Shown: in pieces, positions 6,879 to 16,075 of the stretch
How the letters are laid out: each line of letters starts with the position of its first letter
Numbering within the stretch: position 1 is the stretch's first letter
Assembly: GCA_937951625.1 (NCBI GenBank)
Contig: CALFBP010000007.1
Coordinates: 31,108-95,107 of the forward strand
DNA from: an uncultured Thermoguttaceae bacterium
Lineage (GTDB): Bacteria; Planctomycetota; Planctomycetia; Pirellulales; Thermoguttaceae
Direction of reading: 5' to 3'
Length of the DNA: 64,000 nucleotides
Made by a program: the position numbers and the translations under genes
The notes under the pieces: model-generated
Databases searched by the model: none
Told to the model about the DNA's origin: nothing
The model's input: only the letters and a program-made list of their open reading frames with translations

Positions 6879-9377
6879 TCAATCATCCGCCGAGCCGCGG
6901 CGGAACCATCTCAGGACGGCGACGATGTTCGAGAAATCGTCGGTCCAGATGCCCACCTTCGGATCATAAGGGATGGGCTTCCAATTGGAATCGGAGTTCG
7001 CCAACGAACCTAGTCGCTTTTCGTCTCGCACCAGGATTACCCAGTCGGAGGCGAATTTGCCTGCTGCCTCTTCCTCGTCCGTGACTGTATCGTCGCAGCG
7101 GCGGCAGACCAATCCCAGCTCGTGGGCCAGGTTGCCCAGCACTGGCGCCAGGCTAAGATGGCGGTTGGAAATGTGTACCAGCAGAATGCCGTTGGCCGCG
7201 AGCTTTTGGAAATACAGCTCGATTGCCTGTCGAGTGAGCAAGTGGATCGGGATGGCGTCGGAGCTGAAGGCGTCGACGATGAGGAGGTCGAGGCTGGCGG
7301 GCGGGACTTTTTCGTCGTCCTCCAAGGTAATCCGGGCATCGCCCAACTCGATCCTCACATCCACTCCGTTCGCCCGGGCGTCGTTGACCCAAGTGAACAA
7401 CTGCGCGGCGTGCGCCACGCGGACGATCATCGGATCGATCTCGAAATAGGTCAAGCGTTGTCCCGGCTTGGCCCAGGCGGCCGTGGTTCCGGTGCCCAAC
7501 CCGATCACGCCGATGTGCTTGGTCTGGACGGGATCCGTGAGGTTCTCGAAGACCTGGCCCACCGGCCCGGTGCGGAAATAGTAGGTGATCGGCTCCCGGC
7601 CTTTTTTGGCTTCCAACCAACGGAGGCGCCGGTCCGCGACATCCTCCTCCAGCTCCGCCCACTGCGCGCCGTGATTGGTGGACCCGTGAACCAATGTGTG
7701 TTCGATCCGCTTGGCGCCGTTCTCCAAGTCGGTGACGTACTCGCGGACGCGAATCACTCCAAAAAAGCTGCGATCCTCGTAAATCGTGTTCGAGTTCGAG
7801 CCGAACAACGTGAGTTTGGCCACCAGCACCACGGCCACGCCGAATCCGAACCGTACCGGCCTGTTCTGGAAGGCGAATGCCACCAGCGCGCCGAGTGCCA
7901 AAATCGCCATCTCCGCGTTGACACGCCATTCGCCCGCCCCGATCCATTGCCACGCTTGTCCACCGAACCAGGCCGGGATATGGTTGACCCAGAGGAGGTG
8001 CTCCCGGGTCCATTCCAAGACCGCGTTCAAGCCTGCCAACCAGTTCAGCCAGTCCCAGGCGTAGTCCCATCGCTCGGCCCCGAACCACGTGGGCACGTCG
8101 TTGAGGCCATCGCGGTGGTAGTACAGGGCGTGAAGGACCTGTAATCCGAACAACAGGAGCATGGGGAGCACGAGATCGAGCCAGCGGGCGACGGCCGGCC
8201 GCTTGGGAGGCTCGGGCGTCGGGCGCAACATGCAAGCCGCTGCCACCACCAGCGGATACTCCCATACCTCCCGGAAAATCAACGGCGCCACCAAGGCGTT
8301 GAACAGCCCTCCCAGCACTCCCCCGACCGACATCCAAATGTAAAACTCCGTCAGGTGCGAGGCCGCTGGGCGCGATCGAGCCAACTCGCCGTGACACACC
8401 ATGCTGGTCACGAAAAAGGTGGCCAGGTGAAGCAAAACCAGCCACTGCATCCAGGAGGCCGTAGTACGGAAAAACACGATGGCCAGCACAAGCACCAAGA
8501 ATGGTTGAAGCCGCACCATCCAGGTGTGCGGCAAGATCGTCCTTCGGGCGAACACCAGCACGAAGGTCAAGAGGTACAACGCCAGCGGAATGACCCAGAG
8601 CAGCGGGAAGGCGGCGATGTCGGTCGAGATGAACGTGGTCACGCCCAAAAGCAAACTCGAAGGCGCAAACGCCAGGGCGAGCCACCTCATGCGGAGGGCG
8701 AAGCTCGGCACGGCCCTTGCCGCAGGGTTCTCGAAGTCGGCAGGCGCCGCGTCTTCGGAGGGCTGGGCCAGGGCCGCCATGCCGCCGCCCGGCGAACGCC
8801 AAAGGACCCACGCACAAGCCGCCGTCAAAACCATCAACGCCCCATAGCCCACCGCCCACCAATACGCCTGCGCGGCCAGCGGCAGGTAGGGTTCGATCAC
8901 CAGCGGGTAACCGAGCAAGGCGGCCATGCTTCCCAAGTTGCTGGCGGCGTAGAGGAAGTATGGATCGCGAGCGGAGGGGTGGCCGGTGTCGGCAAACCAG
9001 GCTTGCAACATCGGCGCGCTGGCCGAGACCACGAAGAATGGCAGCCCTACTGTTGCAGTCATCAGCAGCAGAAGCCAGGGGATCGGGTTCTCACCGCCGG
9101 GCGGCCCCCCACTTCCCAGCCCGATCGGCAACACTAGCCACGGCAGGCAGAGCACGGCCAAATGGACCAGGGCTTGGCGGCGCGTCCCTAACCACTGCGT
9201 TGCGAGATGGGCGTAGACGTAGCCCCCCAGCAACACCGCCTGATAAAACACCATGCACGTGTTCCACACCGCCGGCGTGCCGCCCAGCCGAGGCAACACC
9301 ATTTTGGCGAACATCGGCTGAACGACAAAAAGCAAACTCGCGCTGACCAGAAGCGTGAAGGCAAACAACCACTGCAT
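6879..9377 (-). CDS. membrane-fused spermidine-synthase-like protein
   Basis: The protein is about 832 residues long. The first half is a multi-pass membrane domain beginning with a LLVSASLLFVVQPMFAKMVL segment, typical of the large fused MFS/spermidine-synthase-like family. The last part, from about residue 600, carries a class I SAM-type Rossmann domain: HIGVIGLGTGTTAAW, an acidic strand end (YFEIDP), GDARITLED and DLLIVDAFSSDAIP. Spermidine synthases use this fold to transfer aminopropyl groups, but the true substrate of the fused forms is not established. The ATG at 9377 is chosen because the membrane domain starts there; a TAAGGA lies upstream. No speD or other polyamine gene is adjacent. 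Confidence 0.85.
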   Translation of the reverse strand: MQWLFAFTLLVSASLLFVVQPMFAKMVLPRLGGTPAVWNTCMVFYQAVLLGGYVYAHLATQWLGTRRQALVHLAVLCLPWLVLPIGLGSGGPPGGENPIPWLLLLMTATVGLPFFVVSASAPMLQAWFADTGHPSARDPYFLYAASNLGSMAALLGYPLVIEPYLPLAAQAYWWAVGYGALMVLTAACAWVLWRSPGGGMAALAQPSEDAAPADFENPAARAVPSFALRMRWLALAFAPSSLLLGVTTFISTDIAAFPLLWVIPLALYLLTFVLVFARRTILPHTWMVRLQPFLVLVLAIVFFRTTASWMQWLVLLHLATFFVTSMVCHGELARSRPAASHLTEFYIWMSVGGVLGGLFNALVAPLIFREVWEYPLVVAAACMLRPTPEPPKRPAVARWLDLVLPMLLLFGLQVLHALYYHRDGLNDVPTWFGAERWDYAWDWLNWLAGLNAVLEWTREHLLWVNHIPAWFGGQAWQWIGAGEWRVNAEMAILALGALVAFAFQNRPVRFGFGVAVVLVAKLTLFGSNSNTIYEDRSFFGVIRVREYVTDLENGAKRIEHTLVHGSTNHGAQWAELEEDVADRRLRWLEAKKGREPITYYFRTGPVGQVFENLTDPVQTKHIGVIGLGTGTTAAWAKPGQRLTYFEIDPMIVRVAHAAQLFTWVNDARANGVDVRIELGDARITLEDDEKVPPASLDLLIVDAFSSDAIPIHLLTRQAIELYFQKLAANGILLVHISNRHLSLAPVLGNLAHELGLVCRRCDDTVTDEEEAAGKFASDWVILVRDEKRLGSLANSDSNWKPIPYDPKVGIWTDDFSNIVAVLRWFRRGSADD

Positions 9378-9669
9378 GGGAGGGTCCTTAAACGATGGTC
9401 GGCCGGCGGGAGAATCCACGGAGGAGCCCATTGAGTCCGCTACCGGACGCAAACGTCGGCTGCGCACAAAGCAGGCTTAACGCGGTTGGCGAGCCGCGGC
9501 AACACACAACCGCTGGAACCACGTTAACATGGCTGCCTGGATTCACAAAAGAATAGCTTATGGTCGCGGTCGAAAGATGATAGCCAATCAACCGAGAACT
9601 CAGGGGCAGAGGCTAAGCCACAGAAGACCCCACACAATGGGGGTTAGCGATCTGCACCACAATCGGCTC

Positions 9670-10716
9670 CTAACGCGGTTGACGAACGGTCTCCATGCGC
9701 CCGAAGACCATCCTCCCGGCACTGGTCTGCAATACGCTGGTCACGGTAATTTGGACCACTTGATTGATATAATCGCGCCCCGATTCGATCACCACCATCG
9801 TGCCGTCGTCCAGATAACCGACGCCCTGTCCGGGTTCCTCGCCGGGTTTGACGATGCGGACCTCCAACCGCTCACCGGGCAAGAAGACGGGCTTAAGGGC
9901 GTTCGCCAAGTCGTTCAGGTTGATGACGCCGACACCGTGCAAGCGGGCCACTTTGTTCAAATTGTAGTCATTGGTGATCAGTTTTCCTTCTAGATGCTTG
10001 GCCAGCGAGACCAAACGGAGATCGACGCTCTGACCGGCAAACTCGGGCAAATCGCGGTCGTAAATCTCCAGATCGACCTTGGGGTTGTTCCGCAGCTTAT
10101 TGAGGATGTCCAGCCCGCGCCGCCCCCGACTGCGCCGCAGCCGGTCGGAACTGTCGGCGATGGCCTGAAGCTCCGTGATCACGAACCGCGGCATGATGAG
10201 TTGGCTGTCCAACACGTCGGCTTCCACCACGTCGGCGATCCGGCCATCGATGACCACACTGGTGTCGAGAATGTACGGCCGCCTCCCCTTGACTTCCTTG
10301 GAAAACTCGACGTACGGGATCACGAAACGAAAGTCATTCTTGGTCTGGATCAAGAAACTAATGCACAGATAGCAGAGCACGGCCGCGAAGATCATTTGCA
10401 CGATCTCCTTGACCCGATTCGCTTGCCAATCGCCGCCGGGCGCCGTCGAGAACAGGGGGGCCATCGCCAAGCCGGCGACATAGGCCAAGAACAATCCCAC
10501 GATCAAACCGAAATAGACCGCCGAGATCGTGTCGAGCTTCTTCTGGCGAGTGAACACATCGGCGGCAATCACCCCGCCCGCCAACAACAGCACGCCAAAA
10601 AACACGACCCAAGGAAGCCAAGGCATGTCCTGCGGCAACAGGCCCGAAGTGATGATGACCACGGCCAAGCCAATGGCCACCATGAGGAACACGCTGCGAA
10701 GGACAATCAGCGCCAT
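9670..10716 (-). CDS. YacL-type PIN and TRAM domain membrane protein
   Basis: The N-terminal 120 or so residues hold about three to four membrane segments. Next is a PIN nuclease-fold domain with YILDTSVVIDGRI, a downstream FVITELQAIAD and an acidic LITNDYNLNKVA. A C-terminal TRAM domain (about residues 285-345) has VGYLDDGTMVVIE and VTVTSVLQTSAGRMVFGR-like strands. The order matches Bacillus YacL, a membrane PIN/TRAM protein predicted to act on RNA. It lies 103 bases downstream of the HIT gene on the same strand and is probably cotranscribed. PIN acidic residues are present, so activity is plausible but unproven. Confidence 0.88.
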   Translation of the reverse strand: MALIVLRSVFLMVAIGLAVVIITSGLLPQDMPWLPWVVFFGVLLLAGGVIAADVFTRQKKLDTISAVYFGLIVGLFLAYVAGLAMAPLFSTAPGGDWQANRVKEIVQMIFAAVLCYLCISFLIQTKNDFRFVIPYVEFSKEVKGRRPYILDTSVVIDGRIADVVEADVLDSQLIMPRFVITELQAIADSSDRLRRSRGRRGLDILNKLRNNPKVDLEIYDRDLPEFAGQSVDLRLVSLAKHLEGKLITNDYNLNKVARLHGVGVINLNDLANALKPVFLPGERLEVRIVKPGEEPGQGVGYLDDGTMVVIESGRDYINQVVQITVTSVLQTSAGRMVFGRMETVRQPR

Positions 10717-10819
10717 GGAAACTTACCCCCTCTCCAAGAGGAATACCCACGCGAAAACGTCGATTCTAGTCCTCTGGAACTCGATTGGGAAGGCAACCCC
10801 CTCAAAAAGATGGATTCCC

Positions 10820-11398
10820 CTACTGAACATCGTGTCCACCACGCGGCGTTCCAGGGGCTCGTTCCATCGCGGCTATCGCCTGGACCAACGTCTCGCGGAG
10901 TTCTTCAAGGGCCTGGGGGATCACTTTGACCGAACCGATCGTCAGCATGAAATTGGTATCGCCGTTCCATCGGGGTACGATGTGCCAGTGCAAATGTCCG
11001 GGCACCCCGGCGCCTGCCGCAGATCCAAGGTTCAACCCTAAATTAAAACCCTCTGGATGAAGGACTTGCTCCAGTAATCCAACCATCTTTATGATCATTT
11101 GCAAGATCGCAGATTGCTCCTCTGCGGAGAGTTCGTCCAGCCGGGCACAATGACGTCGCGGCGCTACCAGCAAATGCCCGTTGTTGTACGGAAACCGATT
11201 GAGCATCGCCAGCGCCAAATCCCCGCACTCAACCACGTGTCGTGTTGGGTTCGTCCAATCCACGGCGCTCTGACACAAAAAACAATGCGGGTCGGCGCCT
11301 GGGAGGAAACGGAGAGAGGTTACATCGGGCGACACATCGGTTGCAGACTGTTTGAGGTAGCTCAGCCGCCACGGCGCCCAAAGCTGTTGGAAAGACAC
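10820..11398 (-). CDS. HIT family nucleotide hydrolase/phosphorylase
   Basis: This is a cytoplasmic histidine-triad protein, closest in layout to bacterial Ap4A phosphorylase/Fhit-like enzymes that cleave dinucleoside polyphosphates. It starts at a GTG with the characteristic QLWAPWRLSYLK opening. It has a CFLC metal-type motif, RFPYNNGHLLVAPRRH and the catalytic triad GHLHWHIVPRW. Length (192 residues) is normal for the family. It is divergent from scpA across a 370-base gap and leads the probable HIT-YacL operon. Confidence 0.9.
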   Translation of the reverse strand: MSFQQLWAPWRLSYLKQSATDVSPDVTSLRFLPGADPHCFLCQSAVDWTNPTRHVVECGDLALAMLNRFPYNNGHLLVAPRRHCARLDELSAEEQSAILQMIIKMVGLLEQVLHPEGFNLGLNLGSAAGAGVPGHLHWHIVPRWNGDTNFMLTIGSVKVIPQALEELRETLVQAIAAMERAPGTPRGGHDVQ

Positions 11399-11768
11399 GA
11401 CTTATGTTCTCCACTATGCTTCTGTTGCAAGCCATTGCTTACGTGGGAGTTTAAGCCACTCGCCGGGTTAGTGCAAGCAAAACAACGAGGCACGCATGGT
11501 GTGGTAATTTCCCCTTTCAAGTTGGGAAGCTTTTTCGGACGAAATAATCTGGGGCGATTTTTCTAAAAATGCCGTTTTCCCCATCCTCGATCCCGACCGT
11601 AACGGATGCGCCCTCCAAAAGGTGGTTTAAGGGAAGCGGGAAAGGAAGCGTACTCAGGCTGTTGCTGCTAAAACGGACATATCCCTTTTCGTAAACTTTG
11701 TAGCGAAAAGGGGAAAGCCCCCGTGAACGGTCGAGAAAGAAAGTCCAGCGGGCGGGACCCAAGCGAAC
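11399..11768. other. divergent intergenic region
   Basis: This gap lies between the divergently transcribed HIT and scpA genes and should hold promoters for both. I cannot assign a clear -35/-10 pair. A minus-strand ORF crossing into scpA has no recognisable features and is most likely a shadow. Confidence 0.4.
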
Positions 11769-12590
11769 GTGGCTACCGATTTTCGCATCGAACTGGACAT
11801 TTTTCGGGGGCCGCTCGACCTCCTCCTTTACCTTGTACGCAAGGAAGAAGTGGAGATTACTGAAATTCCCATCGCCAAGATTACCGAACAGTTCCTTCAA
11901 TATCTGGAAGTGTTGAAGGAACTAGACCTCGACGGGGTGGGCGAGTTCCTTGTCATGGCCAGCGCCCTGGTCGAAATCAAATCGCAACACGTCTTGCCGC
12001 GGTGTGACGAAGTCGAGGAGGGGCTTGAGGACCCGCGAGAGGAGCTGGTCCAGAGGTTGCTTGAATACAAGAAATACCGGGATGCAGCCAGCTTGCTCGA
12101 AGAGCAGAGTCGGCAGTGGCAACTCCAGTGTCCCCGCCTGTCGCCGGACATTTCCCCCCGCGTTCGGGACATTGCCGAGGAGCCGATTCATGAGGTCGAG
12201 CTTTGGGACTTGGTGAGTTCCTTCGCGCGGATCCTTCGCGAGAGGGATTTGACCAAGCCCTCCAACATCGTGTACGACGAGACGCCGATCCGCGTTTACA
12301 TGATGAAGATTCGCTCGCAACTCGAAAAGAGGGAGCGACTTGCATTCAGCGAGCTGTTCCCTGGGGCAGTCCACCGATCAACGCTGGTGGGGACGTTCCT
12401 GGCAGTGCTGGAACTTGTTCGCCATCAGCAGGTGCTGGTGGATCAAAAATCGCTTTTTGACGAAATTTGGATTCTTTTGCGACCCGACTGCTCCGCACCG
12501 CTAGACCTTTCCCGAGTGGACAATTACGATCACGCCCATGCTGAAAGATCAACCGATCCACTCGATCACGCACAAGAACCTCACCATTGA
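11769..12590 (+). CDS. scpA: segregation and condensation protein A
   Basis: This is the kleisin subunit of the bacterial SMC condensin complex, which links SMC heads and helps compact and segregate chromosomes. It has the family opening FRGPLDLLLYLVRKEEVEI, then ITEQFLQYLE, FLVMASALVEIKS and the ELVQRLLEYKKYRDAA helix, followed by a C-terminal winged-helix with FLAVLELVRHQQVLVDQ. The start is a GTG with a weak upstream site. The gene overlaps the next CDS by 53 bases, and the last 20 or so residues look unconserved. No scpB is in the window. Confidence 0.92.
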   Translation: MATDFRIELDIFRGPLDLLLYLVRKEEVEITEIPIAKITEQFLQYLEVLKELDLDGVGEFLVMASALVEIKSQHVLPRCDEVEEGLEDPREELVQRLLEYKKYRDAASLLEEQSRQWQLQCPRLSPDISPRVRDIAEEPIHEVELWDLVSSFARILRERDLTKPSNIVYDETPIRVYMMKIRSQLEKRERLAFSELFPGAVHRSTLVGTFLAVLELVRHQQVLVDQKSLFDEIWILLRPDCSAPLDLSRVDNYDHAHAERSTDPLDHAQEPHH

Positions 12591-13377
12591 GGGGTATTCC
12601 CGGGCCGCGGTGCAGACATATTGGCGGATTCCCGAGTACAAGCTCGGGTTCGACTTGGGTGCGCAACCCTGGGCCTTCATGGGCACGCCCACGTGGTTCG
12701 TCTCGCATACTCATATCGACCATCTGATCGCTTTGCCCATCTACGTGGCCCGACGTCGCATGATGCGCATGGAGCCGCCCACGATCTATCTGCCCGAGGC
12801 GGCGATCGATCCGATCCAACGCATCCTCCGACTCGTCAGCCGCTTGGACCGAGGGCGTCTGCCTTGCCAATTGATTGCGGCCCGCCCCGGGGATGAAATC
12901 GAGTTGTCCCGGGAGTTGGTGGTTACGGTCTCGGCCACGCGCCACACCGTTCCCTCGCTGGGGTTCGTGATTTGGGAACGGCGTCGCAAGTTGAAGCCAG
13001 AATACGCCGACCTGCCTGGCACGGCGATTCGCGATTTGCGCCTCGGGGGGACGGAAGTCACGCGCGAGGTCCGCGTCCCCAAGGTCGCTTATCTGGGCGA
13101 CAGTTCGCCCGAGGGACTCGACGCCTGTCCTGCCATGTTCGAGGCCGAAATCCTAATCACGGAGCTGACGTTCGTGGCCCCCAGCCACCGCAAGGAGCGG
13201 ATCCACAAGTTCGGACACATGCACCTGGACGACCTTGTGGAACGCCGGGCCAAGTTGAAAAACGAATTGGTCATCGCCGCCCATTTCAGCACCCGTTACC
13301 ACGCCGCCCAGATTCAACGCCTGGTCCAACGAGCCATTCCCGACATGCTCGACGGCCGCTTGCACCTCTGGATCTGA
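12538..13377 (+). CDS. metallo-beta-lactamase-fold hydrolase, ribonuclease Z-like
   Basis: This is an MBL-fold hydrolase. The metal-binding motif is H57-T-H59-I-D61-H62, preceded by TPTWFVSHT, with further likely ligands in ATRHTVPS, YLGDSSPE and the C-terminal AAHFSTRY His. The fold and the exosite-free layout recall the ribonuclease Z/ElaC group, but the sequence between motifs is not close enough to claim tRNA 3' processing. It overlaps the end of scpA and is likely translationally linked to it. At 279 residues it is slightly shorter than classical RNase Z. Confidence 0.8.
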   Translation: MLKDQPIHSITHKNLTIEGYSRAAVQTYWRIPEYKLGFDLGAQPWAFMGTPTWFVSHTHIDHLIALPIYVARRRMMRMEPPTIYLPEAAIDPIQRILRLVSRLDRGRLPCQLIAARPGDEIELSRELVVTVSATRHTVPSLGFVIWERRRKLKPEYADLPGTAIRDLRLGGTEVTREVRVPKVAYLGDSSPEGLDACPAMFEAEILITELTFVAPSHRKERIHKFGHMHLDDLVERRAKLKNELVIAAHFSTRYHAAQIQRLVQRAIPDMLDGRLHLWI

Positions 13378-13562
13378 GCAAGAGGCGCCGGGCTTGGCTC
13401 GCGGAGCGCATGGGCTGTGGGGGAATGCTCGAACGAGGGCCGCTCGACGCTTGCTTGTCCGGCGGTTCCGAGGCCAGGGGTGTGCAACGCCGGCCGGGCG
13501 TCTATAATCGGCCTCTGCACGCGCGGAGGCGTGTTGGCACCAAAATCCATTGGAGAAACCCC

Positions 13563-15134
13563 ATGGGGCTTTCGAAGCGTTGCCTGACCACATTGCTCAT
13601 CTTGGCGAGTTGTCATTTCGGCCAACCGTTCAATCGCGCCAGCGCAGGGGAGTCTGAACCAGTGCGGGCCGCGATCCGCGGTATCCTCTACAACGAGGAC
13701 GACAGCCATCGGTTCATGCTCGATCCGCCTGGCAAAATGAAACCCGAGCGATTGGATCAGATCGTCGACGAGTTGGCCGATTCGCAGGTCACCGTGATGC
13801 TGATTTGCTGCAATGCGAAGACCGTAAACTTTCCCAGCGAGGTTTGGGATGTTCACTGCCGGGGTTTCGATCCCAGCAAAGACAACGATCAGCCGTACTT
13901 CGGCGACGTGCCCAAGGAAGACCGCGAGATGCTCCGACGCTGGGCGCACAATCTCAAGGTCATGCTGGACGCGGGAATCGACCCCATGCAACGGATGATC
14001 GATCGCTGCCGGCAACGCCGGATCCAACCTTGGGTGAGCATCCGCATGAACGACGTTCACGACGCGCACCTTAACCGCTCGCCCCTGCACAGTCGCTTCT
14101 GGATGGAACATCCCGAGTATTGGCGCTATCCGGATCGCTTCACCGGCTGGAACGACCGCTGCTTGAATTATGGTTTGCAGCCGGTCCGCGACCACATGAT
14201 GGCGTTGATCAAGGAACTGTGCGCGCGTTACGACATGGACGGCTTGGAGTTGGATTGGAATCGCTTTCCGCTCCATTTCCGCGAAGGCGAGGAGATCGAG
14301 CAGGGCAAGAAGCTCACCGCATGGCTGGCCGAGGTTCGCGCGGTGGTCCGCGAGGCCGAGAAGAAGTGGAAGCACCCGATCTGGCTTGCGGCCCGCGTTC
14401 CTGCCCGGCCGGAGGTCGCGCTCGGCACGGGCCTGGATGCTGTGGCTTGGGCCAGGCAAGGGCTGATCGACCACTTGATCGTCGCCCCTTTTTGGGCCAC
14501 GACCGATTTCGACATCCCGGTGGAGCAATGGACGGAGCTGCTCAAGGGGACGGGCGTGGGCGTGACGGCCGGTTTGGAAATCCGCGTCCAACCCTATCCC
14601 GGCGGACCGCTGCTGGCCAACACCCCGGAACGGCGGCGCGGCGCGGCCCTGGCCCATCTCTCTAGAGGGTCGCAAGGAATCTACGTGTTCAACTATTTCG
14701 AGCACCGGTCCGAAGCCGGCAGCGCATGGGGGCAATTACTGAAGGAAATGGGCTCGATCGAAACGCTAGCCAACAAAGACCGCAGCTACGTGGTCACGTT
14801 CGTAGACATCAGCGTCCCCGGCAAGCCCATTCCGCCGGCCCTACCCAAGCGTTTGGCTACGAAGGACTCGGCCGAGTTCAAGCTGTTCATCGGTCCCAAG
14901 CCCCTGAAGGGCTCGCGCGGCGAGGTGCGATTGACGCTCCAGCCGGAAAACGCAGGGGAATCATTGGTCGTGCGCGCGACCTTGAACGGCATGGAACCGA
15001 CAAACGGCCAGACCGCGTTCTCCTCCGACGCATTCCAAGAGGGTTACAATACGATCCGCGTCACCAATGAAGGCTCATCGCCGGTTCGAGTCGAGGGAGT
15101 CGAATTGGCGATCCGCACGGTCGAGGGGTCCTGA
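13563..15134 (+). CDS. secreted family-10-like glycosidase (TIM-barrel)
   Basis: The protein is about 523 residues with an N-terminal signal peptide ending near ASAGE. The central region has the look of a glycosidase TIM-barrel of the GHL10/'family 10 glycosylhydrolase' type: HNLKVMLDAGIDP, WVSIRMNDVHD, a CLNYGLQPVRD segment and an acidic strand end DGLELDWNRF (Glu229, Asp231). The last 100 or so residues are a beta-rich extension. The ATG at 13563 was chosen because it begins the signal peptide; the frame stays open for 590 bases upstream but overlaps the MBL gene there. The sugar substrate is unknown. Confidence 0.7.
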   Translation: MGLSKRCLTTLLILASCHFGQPFNRASAGESEPVRAAIRGILYNEDDSHRFMLDPPGKMKPERLDQIVDELADSQVTVMLICCNAKTVNFPSEVWDVHCRGFDPSKDNDQPYFGDVPKEDREMLRRWAHNLKVMLDAGIDPMQRMIDRCRQRRIQPWVSIRMNDVHDAHLNRSPLHSRFWMEHPEYWRYPDRFTGWNDRCLNYGLQPVRDHMMALIKELCARYDMDGLELDWNRFPLHFREGEEIEQGKKLTAWLAEVRAVVREAEKKWKHPIWLAARVPARPEVALGTGLDAVAWARQGLIDHLIVAPFWATTDFDIPVEQWTELLKGTGVGVTAGLEIRVQPYPGGPLLANTPERRRGAALAHLSRGSQGIYVFNYFEHRSEAGSAWGQLLKEMGSIETLANKDRSYVVTFVDISVPGKPIPPALPKRLATKDSAEFKLFIGPKPLKGSRGEVRLTLQPENAGESLVVRATLNGMEPTNGQTAFSSDAFQEGYNTIRVTNEGSSPVRVEGVELAIRTVEGS

Positions 15135-15222
15135 ATAGGCGCGGCCCTGTTTCACGGCTCTTGCTCCGTCGGTGCAGCCAACCGCCAAGGCCGCCGCCGA
15201 CAGTCGGATAGGCTTGAGGTTA

Positions 15223-15382
15223 AGAGCTTATCCCACAACCTCCCCTCTCCCGCGAGCGGGAGAGGGGTTGGGGGTGAGGGCAACTGCAAGGCAGGCGTTT
15301 TTACCCGTCGTCTGCAAAGATCTTGAGTCCTCACCCCGAGCCTCTCCTATGGGGAGAGGGGACTTGTCGGATAGACACTAAG
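15223..15382. repeat. 160-bp MITE-like dispersed repeat, copy 1
   Basis: It begins AGAGCTTATCCCA and ends with GGATAGACACTAAG. The inside has a hairpin CCCTCTCCCG/CGGGAGAGGG, a GGTTGGGGGTGAGGGC tract and TCTGCAAAGATCTTG. A diverged copy of the same length and order lies at 37921-38080. The ends are imperfect inverted repeats (GAGCTTATCCCA against GAGTGTCTATCCCA read on the other strand in copy 2). It contains no ORF that looks coding. Confidence 0.8.
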
Positions 15383-15398
15383 TACGGGGAGAGTAACA

Positions 15399-15563
15399 AT
15401 GACGTGGCGGGGTGGGTGGCACTGCTGGACAAGCCAGCAGTGGCGCCCACGCGAGCTGTTTTTCATTGGCCGGAAGCTGGTGCGGCGACTGGAACTCACG
15501 GCCGCCCAAGCAGTTGCCGCCTTGCCGCAAGCGCTTTTAGCCGAGGCCGAAAAGTGGGCATAA
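15399..15563 (+). CDS. possible 54-residue ORF or gene remnant
   Basis: An ATG preceded by GGGGAGAG opens a 54-codon frame that passes through the palindrome at 15420-15442. The second half reads like real protein, with a basic helix (GRKLVRRLEL) then an alanine-rich helix (AAQAVAALPQALLAEAEKW), and ends at TAA 15561-15563. The first 18 residues are merely palindrome translation. It may be the tail of a lost gene truncated by the repeat, or a new small gene. I recognise no family. Confidence 0.3.
   Translation: MTWRGGWHCWTSQQWRPRELFFIGRKLVRRLELTAAQAVAALPQALLAEAEKWA
15420..15442. repeat. dispersed palindrome, copy 2
   Basis: This is identical over 23 bases to the palindrome at 5431-5453, with arms CACTGCTGG/CCAGCAGTG and loop ACAAG. 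Confidence 0.75.
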
Positions 15564-15786
15564 GTCAGAGTTCCGACCGAGTTCCGACCGGGTTGCGTCA
15601 GGACCTGAGCGAAAGGTACAATGGGGCAAACCATGGAGGAATCACGAAGGTCGAAAAGCACGAGTCGAAATTTTGCCTCCGCGGTGGGAAAGTGCATTAA
15701 GGATTGCCCTGAGGCTCCTTTCTCCATATCATGAGGGTTCCGAGTTCGCAAGAAGAACGGGAGGGTGGGCAGCAAGTCGGGATTTG

Positions 15787-15860
15787 GTGGCTGTAGCTCA
15801 ATTGGTTAGAGTACCAGACTGTGGATCTGGGTGTTGGGGGTTCGAGTCCCCTCAGCCACC
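15787..15860 (+). tRNA. tRNA-His (GTG)
   Basis: The cloverleaf folds completely. The acceptor arms are GTGGCTG/CAGCCAC, the D arm is GCTC with a TTGG loop, and the anticodon stem CCAGA/TCTGG encloses CTGTGGA (anticodon GTG). The T arm is GGGGG-TTCGAGT-CCCCT. The base before (G15786) can act as the histidine-specific G-1 opposite the discriminator C15860. CCA is not encoded. Confidence 0.96.
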
Positions 15861-16075
15861 CTTGGGCCGGGAGTCGCAAGGACTACTCGGCCGCTGTTTT
15901 TTCTTGATGCCTTACGCTACGCTTTTCTTGGACGTTTGGGGTACGTTTTCAAGCATTCTATTCAAGGCAAGAGTCTGACCGCCCGAGGCGTGGCATCAAC
16001 CCGGATTTTCATCCCCATCCAAGCTGGGGAGATGGCTGAGGAGGTTTTTTGGGGAATTTCGGGACGAGCGATTTC

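Larger units (their letters stand above)
15135..15786. other. repeat-rich intergenic region before tRNA-His
   Basis: This region holds the 160-bp dispersed repeat (15223-15382), the second palindrome (15420-15442), a possible small ORF (15399-15563) and an 11-bp tandem duplication GAGTTCCGACC (15568-15589). I see no clear promoter for the tRNA. Confidence 0.6.

Noticed and set aside
11738..11760. GAAAGTCC-like sequence that recalls RNase P RNA
   Set aside because: Surrounding bases do not match the conserved RNase P core, and there is no room for the full RNA before scpA.
11517..11900. Minus-strand frame of 127 codons across the scpA start
   Set aside because: It overlaps the conserved scpA N-terminus on the other strand and has no recognisable domain.
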